A stretch of 64,000 nt of DNA from UMGS1491 sp944380925 (GTDB taxonomy: Bacteria > Bacillota > Clostridia > Oscillospirales > Acutalibacteraceae). The notes under the pieces were generated by a model. It was not told the DNA's origin. It saw only the letters and a list, made by a program, of their open reading frames with translations, and did no database searches. The DNA is taken from positions 1 to 64,000 of the forward strand of contig CALWJD010000005.1 in NCBI GenBank assembly GCA_944380925.1. Reading direction: 5' to 3'. The translations under genes and the position numbers were made by a program. Below, in pieces: positions 17,375 through 27,000 of this stretch. Numbering within the stretch: the first letter of the stretch is position 1; every line of letters begins with the position of its first letter.

Positions 17375-18007
17375 TTATGCTTTAACGCTATTGCGGATAA
17401 GCACCGTGCCACCGTTTGGACCCGGTATAGCACCTTTGATTGCTATCAAATTGTTTTCTGCATCCACTTTAGCTACTTTTAAATTTTGAACTGTAACTTG
17501 TTCTGCTCCCAAATGTCCGGACATCTTCTTACCTTTGAATACTCTTGATGGGTCAGAACATGCGCCGATGGAACCACCTTTACGAACAACAGGTCCGGTA
17601 CCGTGAGTTTCTTTTAAACGTCCGAAATTCCAACGCTTAATTACGCCCGCATAACCTTTACCTTTGCTTGTTCCGATTACGTCTACTTGCTCCCCTGCTT
17701 CAAAAACATCAGCTTTTATAATATCTCCTACATTATAAGCGTTAACGTCTTCAAAACGGCATTCTTTAAGTACTCTCTTTGGAGCAACATCAGACTTATC
17801 AAAATGTCCTTTCATTGGTTTGTTTACAAGTTTTGGCCTTAAATCGCCAAATCCTATTTGAAGCGCATCATAGCCATCAGTTTCAACAGTTTTCTTCTGA
17901 GAAACGACGCACGGTCCGGCTTCAACGACCGTTACGGGAATGACTTTTCCGCTTTCATCGAAAATCTGGGTCATCCCAATTTTCTTACCGATAATTGCCT
18001 TTTTCAT
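17375..18007 (-). CDS. rplC: 50S ribosomal protein L3
   Basis: L3 helps start 50S assembly and lies near the peptidyl-transferase centre. The 210-residue product starts MKKAIIGKKIGMTQIFDESG and has KGKGYAGVIKRWNF. The gene is second in the operon. Confidence 0.98.
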   Translation of the reverse strand: MKKAIIGKKIGMTQIFDESGKVIPVTVVEAGPCVVSQKKTVETDGYDALQIGFGDLRPKLVNKPMKGHFDKSDVAPKRVLKECRFEDVNAYNVGDIIKADVFEAGEQVDVIGTSKGKGYAGVIKRWNFGRLKETHGTGPVVRKGGSIGACSDPSRVFKGKKMSGHLGAEQVTVQNLKVAKVDAENNLIAIKGAIPGPNGGTVLIRNSVKA

Positions 18008-18073
18008 ATTCTTCCTCCTATTAGGTTATTGGTTGACTTTCGCCAACATTACCTCAACTGCATGTTGGTTAAA

Positions 18074-18385
18074 TTAGAGTTTTACTTCTATTTCAACACC
18101 TGCAGAGAGTTCGAGATTTTTGAGTGAATCTACCGTCTTGTTAGAAGGTTTGAGGATGTAGATGAGTCTTTTGTGAGTTCTGATTTCAAATTGTTCACGG
18201 CTATCCTTGTTTACGTGTACCGAACGCAGAATCGTGATAATTTCCTTTTTTGTCGGTAACGGTACGGGACCTGAAACTTTAGAGCCTGTTCTGATTGCTG
18301 TTTGAACAATTTTTGCTGCTACTTGATCAACAAGACTCGGGTCATACCCCTTTACTCTCACTCCAATTTTCTCTTTGACTGCCAT
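18074..18385 (-). CDS. rpsJ: 30S ribosomal protein S10
   Basis: S10 belongs to the 30S head and, as NusE, to antitermination complexes. The 103-residue protein has RVKGYDPSLVDQVAAKI and FEIRTHKRLIYI. It is the first gene of the operon. AAGGAGGCG precedes the ATG, and a leader of about 280 bases separates it from the promoter at 18674-18702. Confidence 0.98.
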   Translation of the reverse strand: MAVKEKIGVRVKGYDPSLVDQVAAKIVQTAIRTGSKVSGPVPLPTKKEIITILRSVHVNKDSREQFEIRTHKRLIYILKPSNKTVDSLKNLELSAGVEIEVKL

Positions 18386-18397
18386 TAAATCGCCTCC

Positions 18398-18502
18398 TTA
18401 CTCAATTTGGTGGTGGGCGCGCTTTAAGTTTTCAACCCACCCGTGTGTTTCTTGCCTTCGGGTAGATAAAGCCGGTTAAACCACTCGAGTTTAACCGGCT
18501 AA
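18398..18502 (-). promoter_or_regulatory. Structured 5' leader of the S10 operon
   Basis: The leader holds an 11-bp perfect hairpin (AGCCGGTTAAA stem, 18470-18500). Downstream of it are two mutually exclusive pairings: the segment GGGTGGG (about 18437-18444) can pair either with CCCG upstream (18460s) or with CCCACC (18411-18417) just before the rpsJ ribosome binding site. There is no U-run, so it is not a simple terminator. Ribosomal protein autoregulation is inferred by analogy with S10 leaders elsewhere. The rest of 18386-18777 holds the promoter and no gene. Confidence 0.45.
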
Positions 18503-18673
18503 TCTTAAAGCAACATGATTTTCAAACAAGAACCGATACTAAAATACCAAATTCAAACCTAAAAATCTTCAACCTTTTCGCCCGGTTTAAAATCGGACAT
18601 ACTCCACGGAAAAAACCGACCAGTTGGCCGCAACCTCCCGCTTCAACGCATATCTTTGCAGTCGTACCTTAAA

Positions 18674-18702
18674 ATTTTATCATATCGGCCGGTAAAAATC
18701 AA
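18674..18702 (-). promoter_or_regulatory. Sigma-A promoter of the S10 operon
   Basis: On the minus strand TTGATT (-35, 18697-18702) and TAAAAT (-10, 18674-18679) are separated by 17 bases. Transcription would begin near 18667. Confidence 0.7.
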
Positions 18703-18777
18703 CACTTTTTTTAATTTAATTGAGTTTTTCCGCCCAAAAGTAAAATCAAACCGAGCAAATTCTAAAAATCCTATTTA

Positions 18778-19773
18778 TTAAATCCTTTTAAACGCCAATT
18801 TATTATCTTTGGCGTACTCCTGTGCCGTGGAACCATTATATCCAAAAATAACGGTTTCTGCATTTTTGGAAAGTATATCATCAGGAATCTCCGTCTTCTT
18901 ATTTAAAAACCTGATTTCCTTGAGGCTCGTGCATTCCCCAAAAACTGAATTGCCCAAAGATTTTACGGTTTTCGGTATTACAATCTTGCCAAGCTTAGCG
19001 CACCTTTCAAATGCAGCCGAACGAATTTTTTTAACTTTAGGTCCAAAAACAACATCTTTTAAATCTTCGCAGCAGTAAAATGCACCCTCATCAATATACA
19101 AAGCATTTTTACCCACGGTAATTTTACTTACCTTGCGGCAGTCGAAGAAAGCATAAACATTTACGGTAACAACATTGTCGTCTATAACAACTTCCCCTAC
19201 GTACCCTTCAGGGCAACAAAATAGTTTTTTTCTGTCTTTGGAATAAAGTAAACCGTCTATCGAGCAAAAACATGAGTTTTCATCGCTCACAGAAATGCAG
19301 TAAAGTTTCTCACATCCCCAAAAAACGAATTCGCCCATTTCACAAAAATTTTGCCCAATATAAACCATCTCTAATTTTTTGCAGTTTCCAAAGGCCAATC
19401 TGCCTATTTTTTGAACACTTTCGGGCAAAATCACTTGCGCTAAATTATCGCAACCATAAAAAGCATACTCATCGATATAGGAAACACTTTCCGGGAATTC
19501 AACGGATTCTATTTCGTCGTGTTCCATAAAAGCGCCAAAAGCAATTACTTTAACGCTATCCGGAATAACCACATTCTTGCTTTTACCGTTGTAAGCCGTA
19601 AGAATTCCGCACTCATCAATATAAAAATCCTCGGATACAGTTTCCGAAATAGCAGAAGAACTTTCCTCCACTTGTACTTTTTGATCGTCCAAACACATTG
19701 CGTTGATATTTGAAAACAAAACAAATAATAGTGCTGCCAATAAAGATTTAATACCCATTTTCGATAATGACAT
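18778..19773 (-). CDS. Secreted BspA-type leucine-rich repeat protein
   Basis: The 331-residue protein begins with a signal peptide (hydrophobic residues 8-25, then NAMCLDD). It continues with about nine 23-residue repeats of the LRR_5/BspA type, such as VIAFGAFMEHDEIESVEFPE and IGRLAFGNCKKLEMVYIG. Such proteins bind host or surface ligands in gut and oral bacteria. It lacks a visible wall anchor, so it is probably released or loosely attached. It has its own promoter at 19822-19851 and GGGGAGGG before the ATG. The ligand is unknown. Confidence 0.88.
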   Translation of the reverse strand: MSLSKMGIKSLLAALLFVLFSNINAMCLDDQKVQVEESSSAISETVSEDFYIDECGILTAYNGKSKNVVIPDSVKVIAFGAFMEHDEIESVEFPESVSYIDEYAFYGCDNLAQVILPESVQKIGRLAFGNCKKLEMVYIGQNFCEMGEFVFWGCEKLYCISVSDENSCFCSIDGLLYSKDRKKLFCCPEGYVGEVVIDDNVVTVNVYAFFDCRKVSKITVGKNALYIDEGAFYCCEDLKDVVFGPKVKKIRSAAFERCAKLGKIVIPKTVKSLGNSVFGECTSLKEIRFLNKKTEIPDDILSKNAETVIFGYNGSTAQEYAKDNKLAFKRI

Positions 19774-19821
19774 AGTAAACCCTCCCCGAATAATTTAAAA
19801 ATCAAATTATATATTTGGCAT

Positions 19822-19851
19822 ATAATACCATATTTTTAATATTCAAGTCAA
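19822..19851 (-). promoter_or_regulatory. Promoter of the leucine-rich repeat gene
   Basis: On the minus strand TTGACT (19846-19851) and TATTAT (19822-19827) are 18 bases apart, about 40 bases upstream of the gene's ribosome binding site. Confidence 0.65.
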
Positions 19852-19882
19852 CACAATATATGTTCACATTAAATTAAATTTC

Positions 19883-21574
19883 TTATTTAATTTTAAAACT
19901 ATCTTTAAGCCCAACACTACGATTAAAAACAAGATGATCCTTTGTACTGCTTTTATCCAGGCAAAAATATCCTTTTCTCATAAATTGATAAGATTCGCCC
20001 AATTTTGCATTTTTAAGTCCACTTTCAAGCTTGCAGTTATTTGCAACAATCAAAGAATTAGGATTTAAAACCGTAAGAAAGTCCTCTTCCGCTTCGGGAT
20101 TTGCGCTTAGAAAGAGATTATCATAAAGATTAATTTTTGCATCTACGGCCGTGTTTACATCTACCCAATGTATCGTTCCTTTTACTTTTCTGCCGTCTGA
20201 GGGGTTTCCGCCTTTGGAGTTTTCATCGTAAGTAGCATACACTTCGATTATCTTTCCGTTTTCATCTTTCTTGCAGCCCGTGCATTTTACAACATACGCA
20301 GATTTAAGGCGCACTTCATTACCCGGAAAAAGTCTAAAATACTTTTTCAGAGGTTCTTCCATAAAGTCATCGGCTTCAATATAAACTTCACGAGAAAAAG
20401 TAATTTTTCTTTTTCCTGCCGATTCATCATTTGGATTATTTTCAATTTCTATTTCTTCGGTTTTGCCTTCGGGATAATTCGTAATTATAAGTTTTATCGG
20501 ATCAAGAACCGCCATGGCTCTTGTTGCTCGTGCGTTTAAATCGTCCCTTAAACAATGCTCCAAAAAGGCATATTCAACCGTGCTTATAACTTTAGAAACG
20601 CCTATTTTATCACAAAAAGTCCTAATCGATGCGGGAGTATATCCCCTTCTTCTTAAACCGCAAATCGTCGGAAGCCTTGGGTCATCCCAACCGTCGACAT
20701 ACCCTTCTTCCACAAGTTTTCTGAGTTTTCTTTTACTCATTACGGTATTGTTTATGTTAAGCCTTGCAAACTCAATTTGTTGCGGCTTTTTTTGCACATC
20801 AAAATTATTCACAACCCAATCATAAAGAGGTCTATGATCTTCAAATTCCAACGTACAAAGCGAATGAGTGATGCCCTCAACCACATCTTCTATCGGGTGA
20901 GCATAATCATACATGGGATAAATGCACCACTTATCCCCCGTCCTGTGATGCTTTGAATGATTAATCCTATATATAACGGGGTCACGCATGTTAAAATTAC
21001 CGGAAGCTAAATCTATTTTGGCTCTGAGCGTCATTTTACCATCGGGAAATTCTCCGTTTTTCATGCGCATGAACAAATCCAAACTCTCTTTTGGGTCACG
21101 GTCTCTATAAGGGCTCTTTGCGGGAGTTTTTGCGTCTCCACGATTTTCTTTTACTTCTTCGGGAGTCAGCTCACAAACATATGCAAGGCCTTTTTTTATA
21201 AGCTCACAAGCATTTTCAAACATCACATCAAAATAATCGGAAGCGTAGTAAAACCTATCTTCCCAATCAAAACCAAGCCATTTTACATCTTCTTTTATAG
21301 AATCTACATACTCTACATCTTCTTTGGAAGGGTTTGTATCGTCCATTCTTAAATTACATTTGCCGCCAAACTTTTTGGCCGCTCCAAAATCAACACAAAT
21401 AGCCTTTGCATGTCCTATATGCAAATATCCGTTTGGTTCAGGCGGAAAACGAGTACTTATCTCTTCTCCTTCACATCTGCCGCCTTTGGCAATATCCTTC
21501 TTTATTGTTTCAAAAATAAAGTTTCCCGCTTCTACATTCTCCGAATTTTCAACCACATTTTCTGCTTTTTCCAT
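19883..21574 (-). CDS. glnS: Glutaminyl-tRNA synthetase
   Basis: The enzyme charges tRNA-Gln directly with glutamine. The 563-residue protein has the class I HIGH motif in PEPNGYLHIGHAKAI, the KMSKS-like VMSKRKLRKLV, and the two beta-barrel anticodon-binding domains of bacterial GlnRS from about residue 350. Many Gram-positive bacteria lack GlnRS and use GatCAB instead, so its presence is notable. It lies 15 bases after gltX and is probably cotranscribed with it. Confidence 0.97.
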   Translation of the reverse strand: MEKAENVVENSENVEAGNFIFETIKKDIAKGGRCEGEEISTRFPPEPNGYLHIGHAKAICVDFGAAKKFGGKCNLRMDDTNPSKEDVEYVDSIKEDVKWLGFDWEDRFYYASDYFDVMFENACELIKKGLAYVCELTPEEVKENRGDAKTPAKSPYRDRDPKESLDLFMRMKNGEFPDGKMTLRAKIDLASGNFNMRDPVIYRINHSKHHRTGDKWCIYPMYDYAHPIEDVVEGITHSLCTLEFEDHRPLYDWVVNNFDVQKKPQQIEFARLNINNTVMSKRKLRKLVEEGYVDGWDDPRLPTICGLRRRGYTPASIRTFCDKIGVSKVISTVEYAFLEHCLRDDLNARATRAMAVLDPIKLIITNYPEGKTEEIEIENNPNDESAGKRKITFSREVYIEADDFMEEPLKKYFRLFPGNEVRLKSAYVVKCTGCKKDENGKIIEVYATYDENSKGGNPSDGRKVKGTIHWVDVNTAVDAKINLYDNLFLSANPEAEEDFLTVLNPNSLIVANNCKLESGLKNAKLGESYQFMRKGYFCLDKSSTKDHLVFNRSVGLKDSFKIK

Positions 21575-21589
21575 AAATATAGCACCCCT

Positions 21590-23035
21590 TTATAAAATAG
21601 ATAGCGCAAAATCAATGCGTTTTAAAGATTCCTCTTTACCCAAAATATCCAAAATTTCTATCGCTCCGCCAGGCGTTACCACACTGCCCGAAATCGCAAT
21701 TCGAACCGGCCACATGACCGTTCCGTTCTTAAGCTCTTTTTCTTTTGCAAAATTAATCAGTAGATCATGCAAAGAATCGTAATTCCATGTGCTTAGTTTT
21801 TCAAGCTTTGGTTTTATTTCTTCCAAAACGGCCTTTGAGTTTTCAAGCGTCGTTTTGCTTTTTTTGTTAATAAAAATATTTACGTCGTAACTTGGCAGTT
21901 TAGCAAAAAATCCTATTAGTTCCGGAATCTCGCTGAGTTTTGATATTCTTCCTTTTAAAAGATTGGAAATTTTTAAAGCGCAACCAAAATTCTTGCCCAT
22001 AACTGACTTTATATACGGCTCTGCAAGTTTTTCAAACTCCTCATCGGTTTTTAATTTTATATATTCGCCGTTAAACCAATCAAGTTTCTTATAATCGAAA
22101 ACCGCAGGCGATTTGCTTATTCTATCAGGCGAAAATTCTTTGACTAAATCACCGATTGAAAAAATTTCTTGGTTACTGTCGGGGCACCAACCCAAAAAAG
22201 CTATGTAATTTATAATAGCTTCGGGCAAATAACCCATATCCGTCAAATCCTCAAAACTTACCGCTCCATGGCGTTTGGAAAGCTTAGAAACACTGCCGTC
22301 TTCGTTTTTACCCATAATAAGCGGCAAATGAACATAAGTTGGAATTTTCCAACCCAAAGCCTTATATAAAAGATTATATTTAGGAGTTGAAGAAAGGTAT
22401 TCACAGCCCCTTACAACATGAGTAATGCACATTTCGTGGTCATCTATAACATTTGCAAAATTATAGGTGGGAAAGCCATCGCTTTTTATTAGAATTTGAT
22501 CCTCGAGCTCTTTGTTTTCAACTTTTACTTCTCCAAAAACAATATCATTAAAAGCCGTCTGCCCGCTTTCCGGCATTTTTTGCCTAATCACATAAGGAGT
22601 GTTTGCGGCTAATTTTTCGTTTACTTCTTCTTCTGTTAAATCACGGCATTTATCTCTATATCCCGAATCCAAATGCTCGTTTTCACTTTTATCTTTTTCG
22701 GATTTACCGCAAAAGCAGTAATAAGCCGCTCCCTTTTCGACAAGTTTTTTTGCATAAGTAAGATAACCGCTTTTGCGCTCGCTTTGAACGTAAGGGCCAT
22801 AGTTTCCGCCTATATCAGGGCCTTCATCGTGTTTAAGCCCTACTGCTTTTAAAGTATTATAAATAACCTTTTCCGCTCCCGCAACGTACCTTGCTTGGTC
22901 GGTATCTTCAATTCTTAAAACGAAATCTCCGCCCTTTGATTTTGCAATTAAATATTCATAAAGCGCCGTTCTTAAATTTCCTATATGCATATATCCCGTC
23001 GGGCTCGGCGCAAAACGTGTTCTTACTTTTTCCAA
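21590..23035 (-). CDS. gltX: Glutamyl-tRNA synthetase
   Basis: The 481-residue class I synthetase charges tRNA-Glu. It has RFAPSPTGYMHIGNLRTALY (HIGH motif) and KLSKRHGAVSFEDL (KMSKS motif). The start is TTG (23033-23035), nine bases after GGGAG; no ATG is available before the conserved core. It lies 26 bases after the carboxypeptidase gene. Confidence 0.97.
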   Translation of the reverse strand: MEKVRTRFAPSPTGYMHIGNLRTALYEYLIAKSKGGDFVLRIEDTDQARYVAGAEKVIYNTLKAVGLKHDEGPDIGGNYGPYVQSERKSGYLTYAKKLVEKGAAYYCFCGKSEKDKSENEHLDSGYRDKCRDLTEEEVNEKLAANTPYVIRQKMPESGQTAFNDIVFGEVKVENKELEDQILIKSDGFPTYNFANVIDDHEMCITHVVRGCEYLSSTPKYNLLYKALGWKIPTYVHLPLIMGKNEDGSVSKLSKRHGAVSFEDLTDMGYLPEAIINYIAFLGWCPDSNQEIFSIGDLVKEFSPDRISKSPAVFDYKKLDWFNGEYIKLKTDEEFEKLAEPYIKSVMGKNFGCALKISNLLKGRISKLSEIPELIGFFAKLPSYDVNIFINKKSKTTLENSKAVLEEIKPKLEKLSTWNYDSLHDLLINFAKEKELKNGTVMWPVRIAISGSVVTPGGAIEILDILGKEESLKRIDFALSIL

Positions 23036-23061
23036 ACAAACCAGCTCCCAATATTTTTTAT

Positions 23062-23991
23062 TTATATAAGATTATTTGCAACATAACTTTCCAAGCAAAG
23101 TCCGCTATCTTTTATTTTACCTGCATATTCTTTACCTACGTACCTAAAGTGCCAAGGCTCATAAATTACGCCTGTTTTATCTTTCCATTTTTTCTGGTAA
23201 CGCTCAATAAATCCATATTTATGAGCATTATCGATTAGCCACTTATATTCTTTTGTTTGGTAAAAATTATCCTCAACGCCGTTAAAATCAATCGCAAGGC
23301 CCGTATTATGTTCGCTTGTTTTTGGCCTTGCAACAACTTTCGCCGCACGCCTTTCAGCTTCCGCTTCCGATATTACCGCTTTTGATTTTTCTCTTTCTAC
23401 CTGACGGTTAAATAATTTGGTTTGAAGGTTTACATCCCTATAGCCCGAAGAAATCCAAAGTTTTATGCCCTCTTTTTTTGCATCGCTTATCATCTTATCT
23501 AAATCATCAAAACATTCTACAGCAACCTCTTTGCCCCTGCAATTTTTGGTCTGAACGCTAAGTCCCTCCGGCACAAGGTTATCTTTATTTACCACAACCA
23601 TAGTCTTGGGGCACTTTTGATTCCACTTGGAAAAATCATAAAAACCCTCGTTTTTATCTTCCCCGATAGATTCTTCATTTTCCTGAGCCTTTGGAGTTAT
23701 GCTCTCCGCTTTTTTAGATTCCCTTTCAAGTTCATTCCTGCTTGCTTGATCCAAATCTGCGGCGTCATCTTCCGAAATTTGTTTATTAGCAGAAATTATC
23801 TCGCTTTCGTTTTCTTTAGAAGAATTTTTATCAACAAATTTATAAAAAGCAAAAATCCCCACAGCAAAAACAATAAGCACCCCAGTTACTGCTGCCCACC
23901 ATTTAAAACTTTTAAAAAGGGCTTTGCCTGATTTTTTGTAAAACTTTAATTTTTTCTTATCTTTATCCCCTAAGTGCCTGTATTTATTCAT
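23062..23991 (-). CDS. Membrane-anchored D,D-carboxypeptidase, VanY/M15B family
   Basis: This 309-residue protein removes the terminal D-Ala from peptidoglycan peptides. It has a basic N-terminus, one membrane anchor (about residues 31-52) and a Glu/Lys/Ala-rich linker. The M15 catalytic domain follows, with SGYRDVNLQTKLFN, the zinc ligands in SEHNTGLAIDFNG, and EPWHFRYVG. It is the housekeeping type; no van resistance genes lie nearby. It lies upstream of gltX and glnS in the same direction. Confidence 0.93.
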   Translation of the reverse strand: MNKYRHLGDKDKKKLKFYKKSGKALFKSFKWWAAVTGVLIVFAVGIFAFYKFVDKNSSKENESEIISANKQISEDDAADLDQASRNELERESKKAESITPKAQENEESIGEDKNEGFYDFSKWNQKCPKTMVVVNKDNLVPEGLSVQTKNCRGKEVAVECFDDLDKMISDAKKEGIKLWISSGYRDVNLQTKLFNRQVEREKSKAVISEAEAERRAAKVVARPKTSEHNTGLAIDFNGVEDNFYQTKEYKWLIDNAHKYGFIERYQKKWKDKTGVIYEPWHFRYVGKEYAGKIKDSGLCLESYVANNLI

Positions 23992-24091
23992 GTTTCCAAA
24001 TTTTTACCAAAGTAAAAATTTATGCCTTCCTTTCGATTGATAAAATATATTCTTTAAGTTAATAAAATATATTAATGATAAATCCGCCAAT

Positions 24092-27000
24092 TTATCTATT
24101 GTATAAAATTTTTCCTTTTATATCAATATCTTTACTCAAGACATTAACGTTACCTGTCTTTTCTCCACTATGTGCAACCACCGATACGCCATCTCTTGCC
24201 TTAACAGTGCCGCTTTTGAGTATAAGTTTTCCAAAAACTTCAATCGGAACCGTAAATTTCGGTTTGTTATCTTCGCCAACTATTGCTCCGTCTACTTTTA
24301 ATATCCCATTTTCGGATACTTTTACGCTTCTTATAAATCCGCCTTTTAATTTTACCTCTCCGTTTGTGTTGATTGCATAATTTCCGCCTACCGAAAAATA
24401 CTTTCCGGAAGTAACAACCACCTTGGAAGAACCCATAGGCGCAAAAACAACACCTTTGTTTACTAAATTGTATCCGGAACTATTTAAATATATAAAACAG
24501 TTTTCTCCAACAGCGCTTATTCCGTGCCCATGCTTACCTATTCCGTAGCCACCGCTTATAGTTGCGTTTTCGTTTAGAACAAAAATAGAATCATCTTGCA
24601 TTTTTATTACGTCTTGCGCAAACTTTACGGAAACTGGCTTTTTGGTATTATCTATGCAAATATTACCCGAAACAGTCAAACACGCCATTTCTTTTACCAC
24701 AAACTGAGCATTTAGTATTCTCGCTTCGCCGGTTATGCATAAGTTTCTATCGATAACAAACTTTTTTGCAAAAAATCTATGGTCAAATTTTATTTCTCCG
24801 CATTTGGTAATTATCGTGCCAACATTTTTATCTTTTAAAGCTTTTAAGAATTCATATTTATTCTTAACTATTCGTATCTCGGCTTTTTTTAATTCCAAGT
24901 AGCTTTCGTTTATTCGTTTTTTGTTCAAAAGGTCGCCGTAATTTAAAACTTTTACTTTTTCCGAATATTCAAGCTTATTATATTTTTCCAGAGCCTTGTC
25001 TATCAGTAATTTATTATCGAGCCAAGGAATATCCGGAATGGCATCTATAAACCGAGAAACCGTTTTTGCACTAATTTCTTTATCTTCGGTAACTTTATTT
25101 ATTTCAAACGAATCTATTAACTTAAACTCTTTTTTACTTCTTTCAAATTCATACGCGCAAAAGCAAAAAGTATTTTTTTCTATACTTACCAAAGAATAAA
25201 CAGGGTTTTTAATATCTAAAAGCTTGTATGCGGGAAAATCTATCGGAAAATGCTGCCTGTAATTTTTAACTCCGGAAGTTCCGGGCACGACAAAAACCGT
25301 CCCAAGCGGATTTTTATATGCTTCGCTTATTCCTTCTTTTTTATTTTTCACAGCTCGCTTATTTTTTACAACCACATCCATATTTAAAAAATGAGTTCTT
25401 GCATAAACATGGTCATGCGCCCCCAAAACCAAATCGAAGTTTCCATAGTAAGCCAATTTTTTTATTTGTTTGCCGATTTTTTTAACATCCGGATCTTTGT
25501 GATGCGGCCCGTTCGAATATGGGGATTTGTGAGTAAGCAAGATTTTCCACTTGGTTTTGCATTTTTCCGCCACTCCAAGCGCCCACTTATACTGTTTTTC
25601 ATCAAGCTCATCTTCACTATTTACCGCATTTGTATTAAGAACCACGAAAGTGGCATTTTTATAAACAAACGAAAAATAAGCTCCTTTTGAATTTTTTTCG
25701 TAAATGGGATTTTCCAGATAAAAATGCGATACAAGGGGATTTTCAACCCCACACTTTACGGATTTGGCCCCAATTCTTCCATCATGATTGCCGCTTAGGG
25801 GAACTATCGGCATATTTTTCCAAACATCGCTTTCCAAAAGCCATTTCCAGAGCATCTCGTTATTGCCGTCATCAACAAAATCCCCCAGATGAACCATAAA
25901 ATCAGTTTCATGTTCGTTTTCGTACGCTTTTTCAAAAACTTCCGAAAAAGCTCCGTAGTCGCTTTTCGTCATACCTTGAGAATCGGCAAAAACAGTAAAT
26001 TTAAAATCATCTTCAAAGTCTAAACCTTTTAAACTATAAATAGGGCTGCATTTTTGAAAATCATCCCCCGTGTTTTTAATGCGGTAATAAACCTTACCCA
26101 GCTTTAGATTTTTAATTTTGGCAGAGAACTTATTTAAAAATATTATTTTATAGCTTGAAATAAGTCCGAAATTAAAAACGGGGAAAGCTTTTGGGACACG
26201 CTCGCACTGCGCTTTCACAACAAATTTTTCGCTAAAATTTTTGTCATACGAGTATTCTATCTCACTTTCCTTAGCGCACTCACTCGTAAACCAACGAAAG
26301 TTCCTATCCAAAACGGCATTTTCCCCTAAAGTTACCGTTATACCAAAAACCGACTTGTCATCTTCCAAAAGCTCAGAAACGTACTCCCCCGCATCTTCCG
26401 GAAAATTTTCATCAAAATTACTAACCAAATCCCCGGCAATATCCGCTACAATCCAGCTTGCACCTCTTATAAAACTGGGGCTTACATAACTTTTGGAAAA
26501 TTTATAAATTATATCTTTAACATTAATTTTAAACATATCAAGGAGTGCAGAAATCTGACCTTTATTCGTTATTTTATTTAAAAAAGTTCTGACGAAAAAA
26601 GAATCAAACGTAATCTTAAAATCCAAAAACACTTGTTCACTGACAGCGGAAATCATTTCGGAAATATATTCCGCCAAAATTTCAATCCACTTTTTTATAA
26701 ACGTCCCTCTGCTTATATTTGAAAGCGCGGCATTTAGCCAATTCGGTTTTTCTTCTTTATTTTTGTAATAGTTTATAAGAATCAGCATTGCCAAATCATA
26801 AAGCGTCTTTTCTTCGCTTGTTTCAGGTTTATATATTTCGGTTTCGGATAAACTCAAAACGATTTCATCTATCTTACTTAGAATATACTTGTCATCTAAA
26901 ATATATTTTTCTTCTATTTGGGAAAGTATATTATCAAACGATTTTATAATCTGCTCATCCGTAATGGTTATTTTATTAACTAAAAGCCTTATTAGCCCCG

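Noticed and set aside
23062..23991. VanY-like gene as part of a vancomycin-resistance cluster
   Set aside because: No vanH, vanA/B, vanX or vanRS genes are near; it is a housekeeping-type carboxypeptidase.
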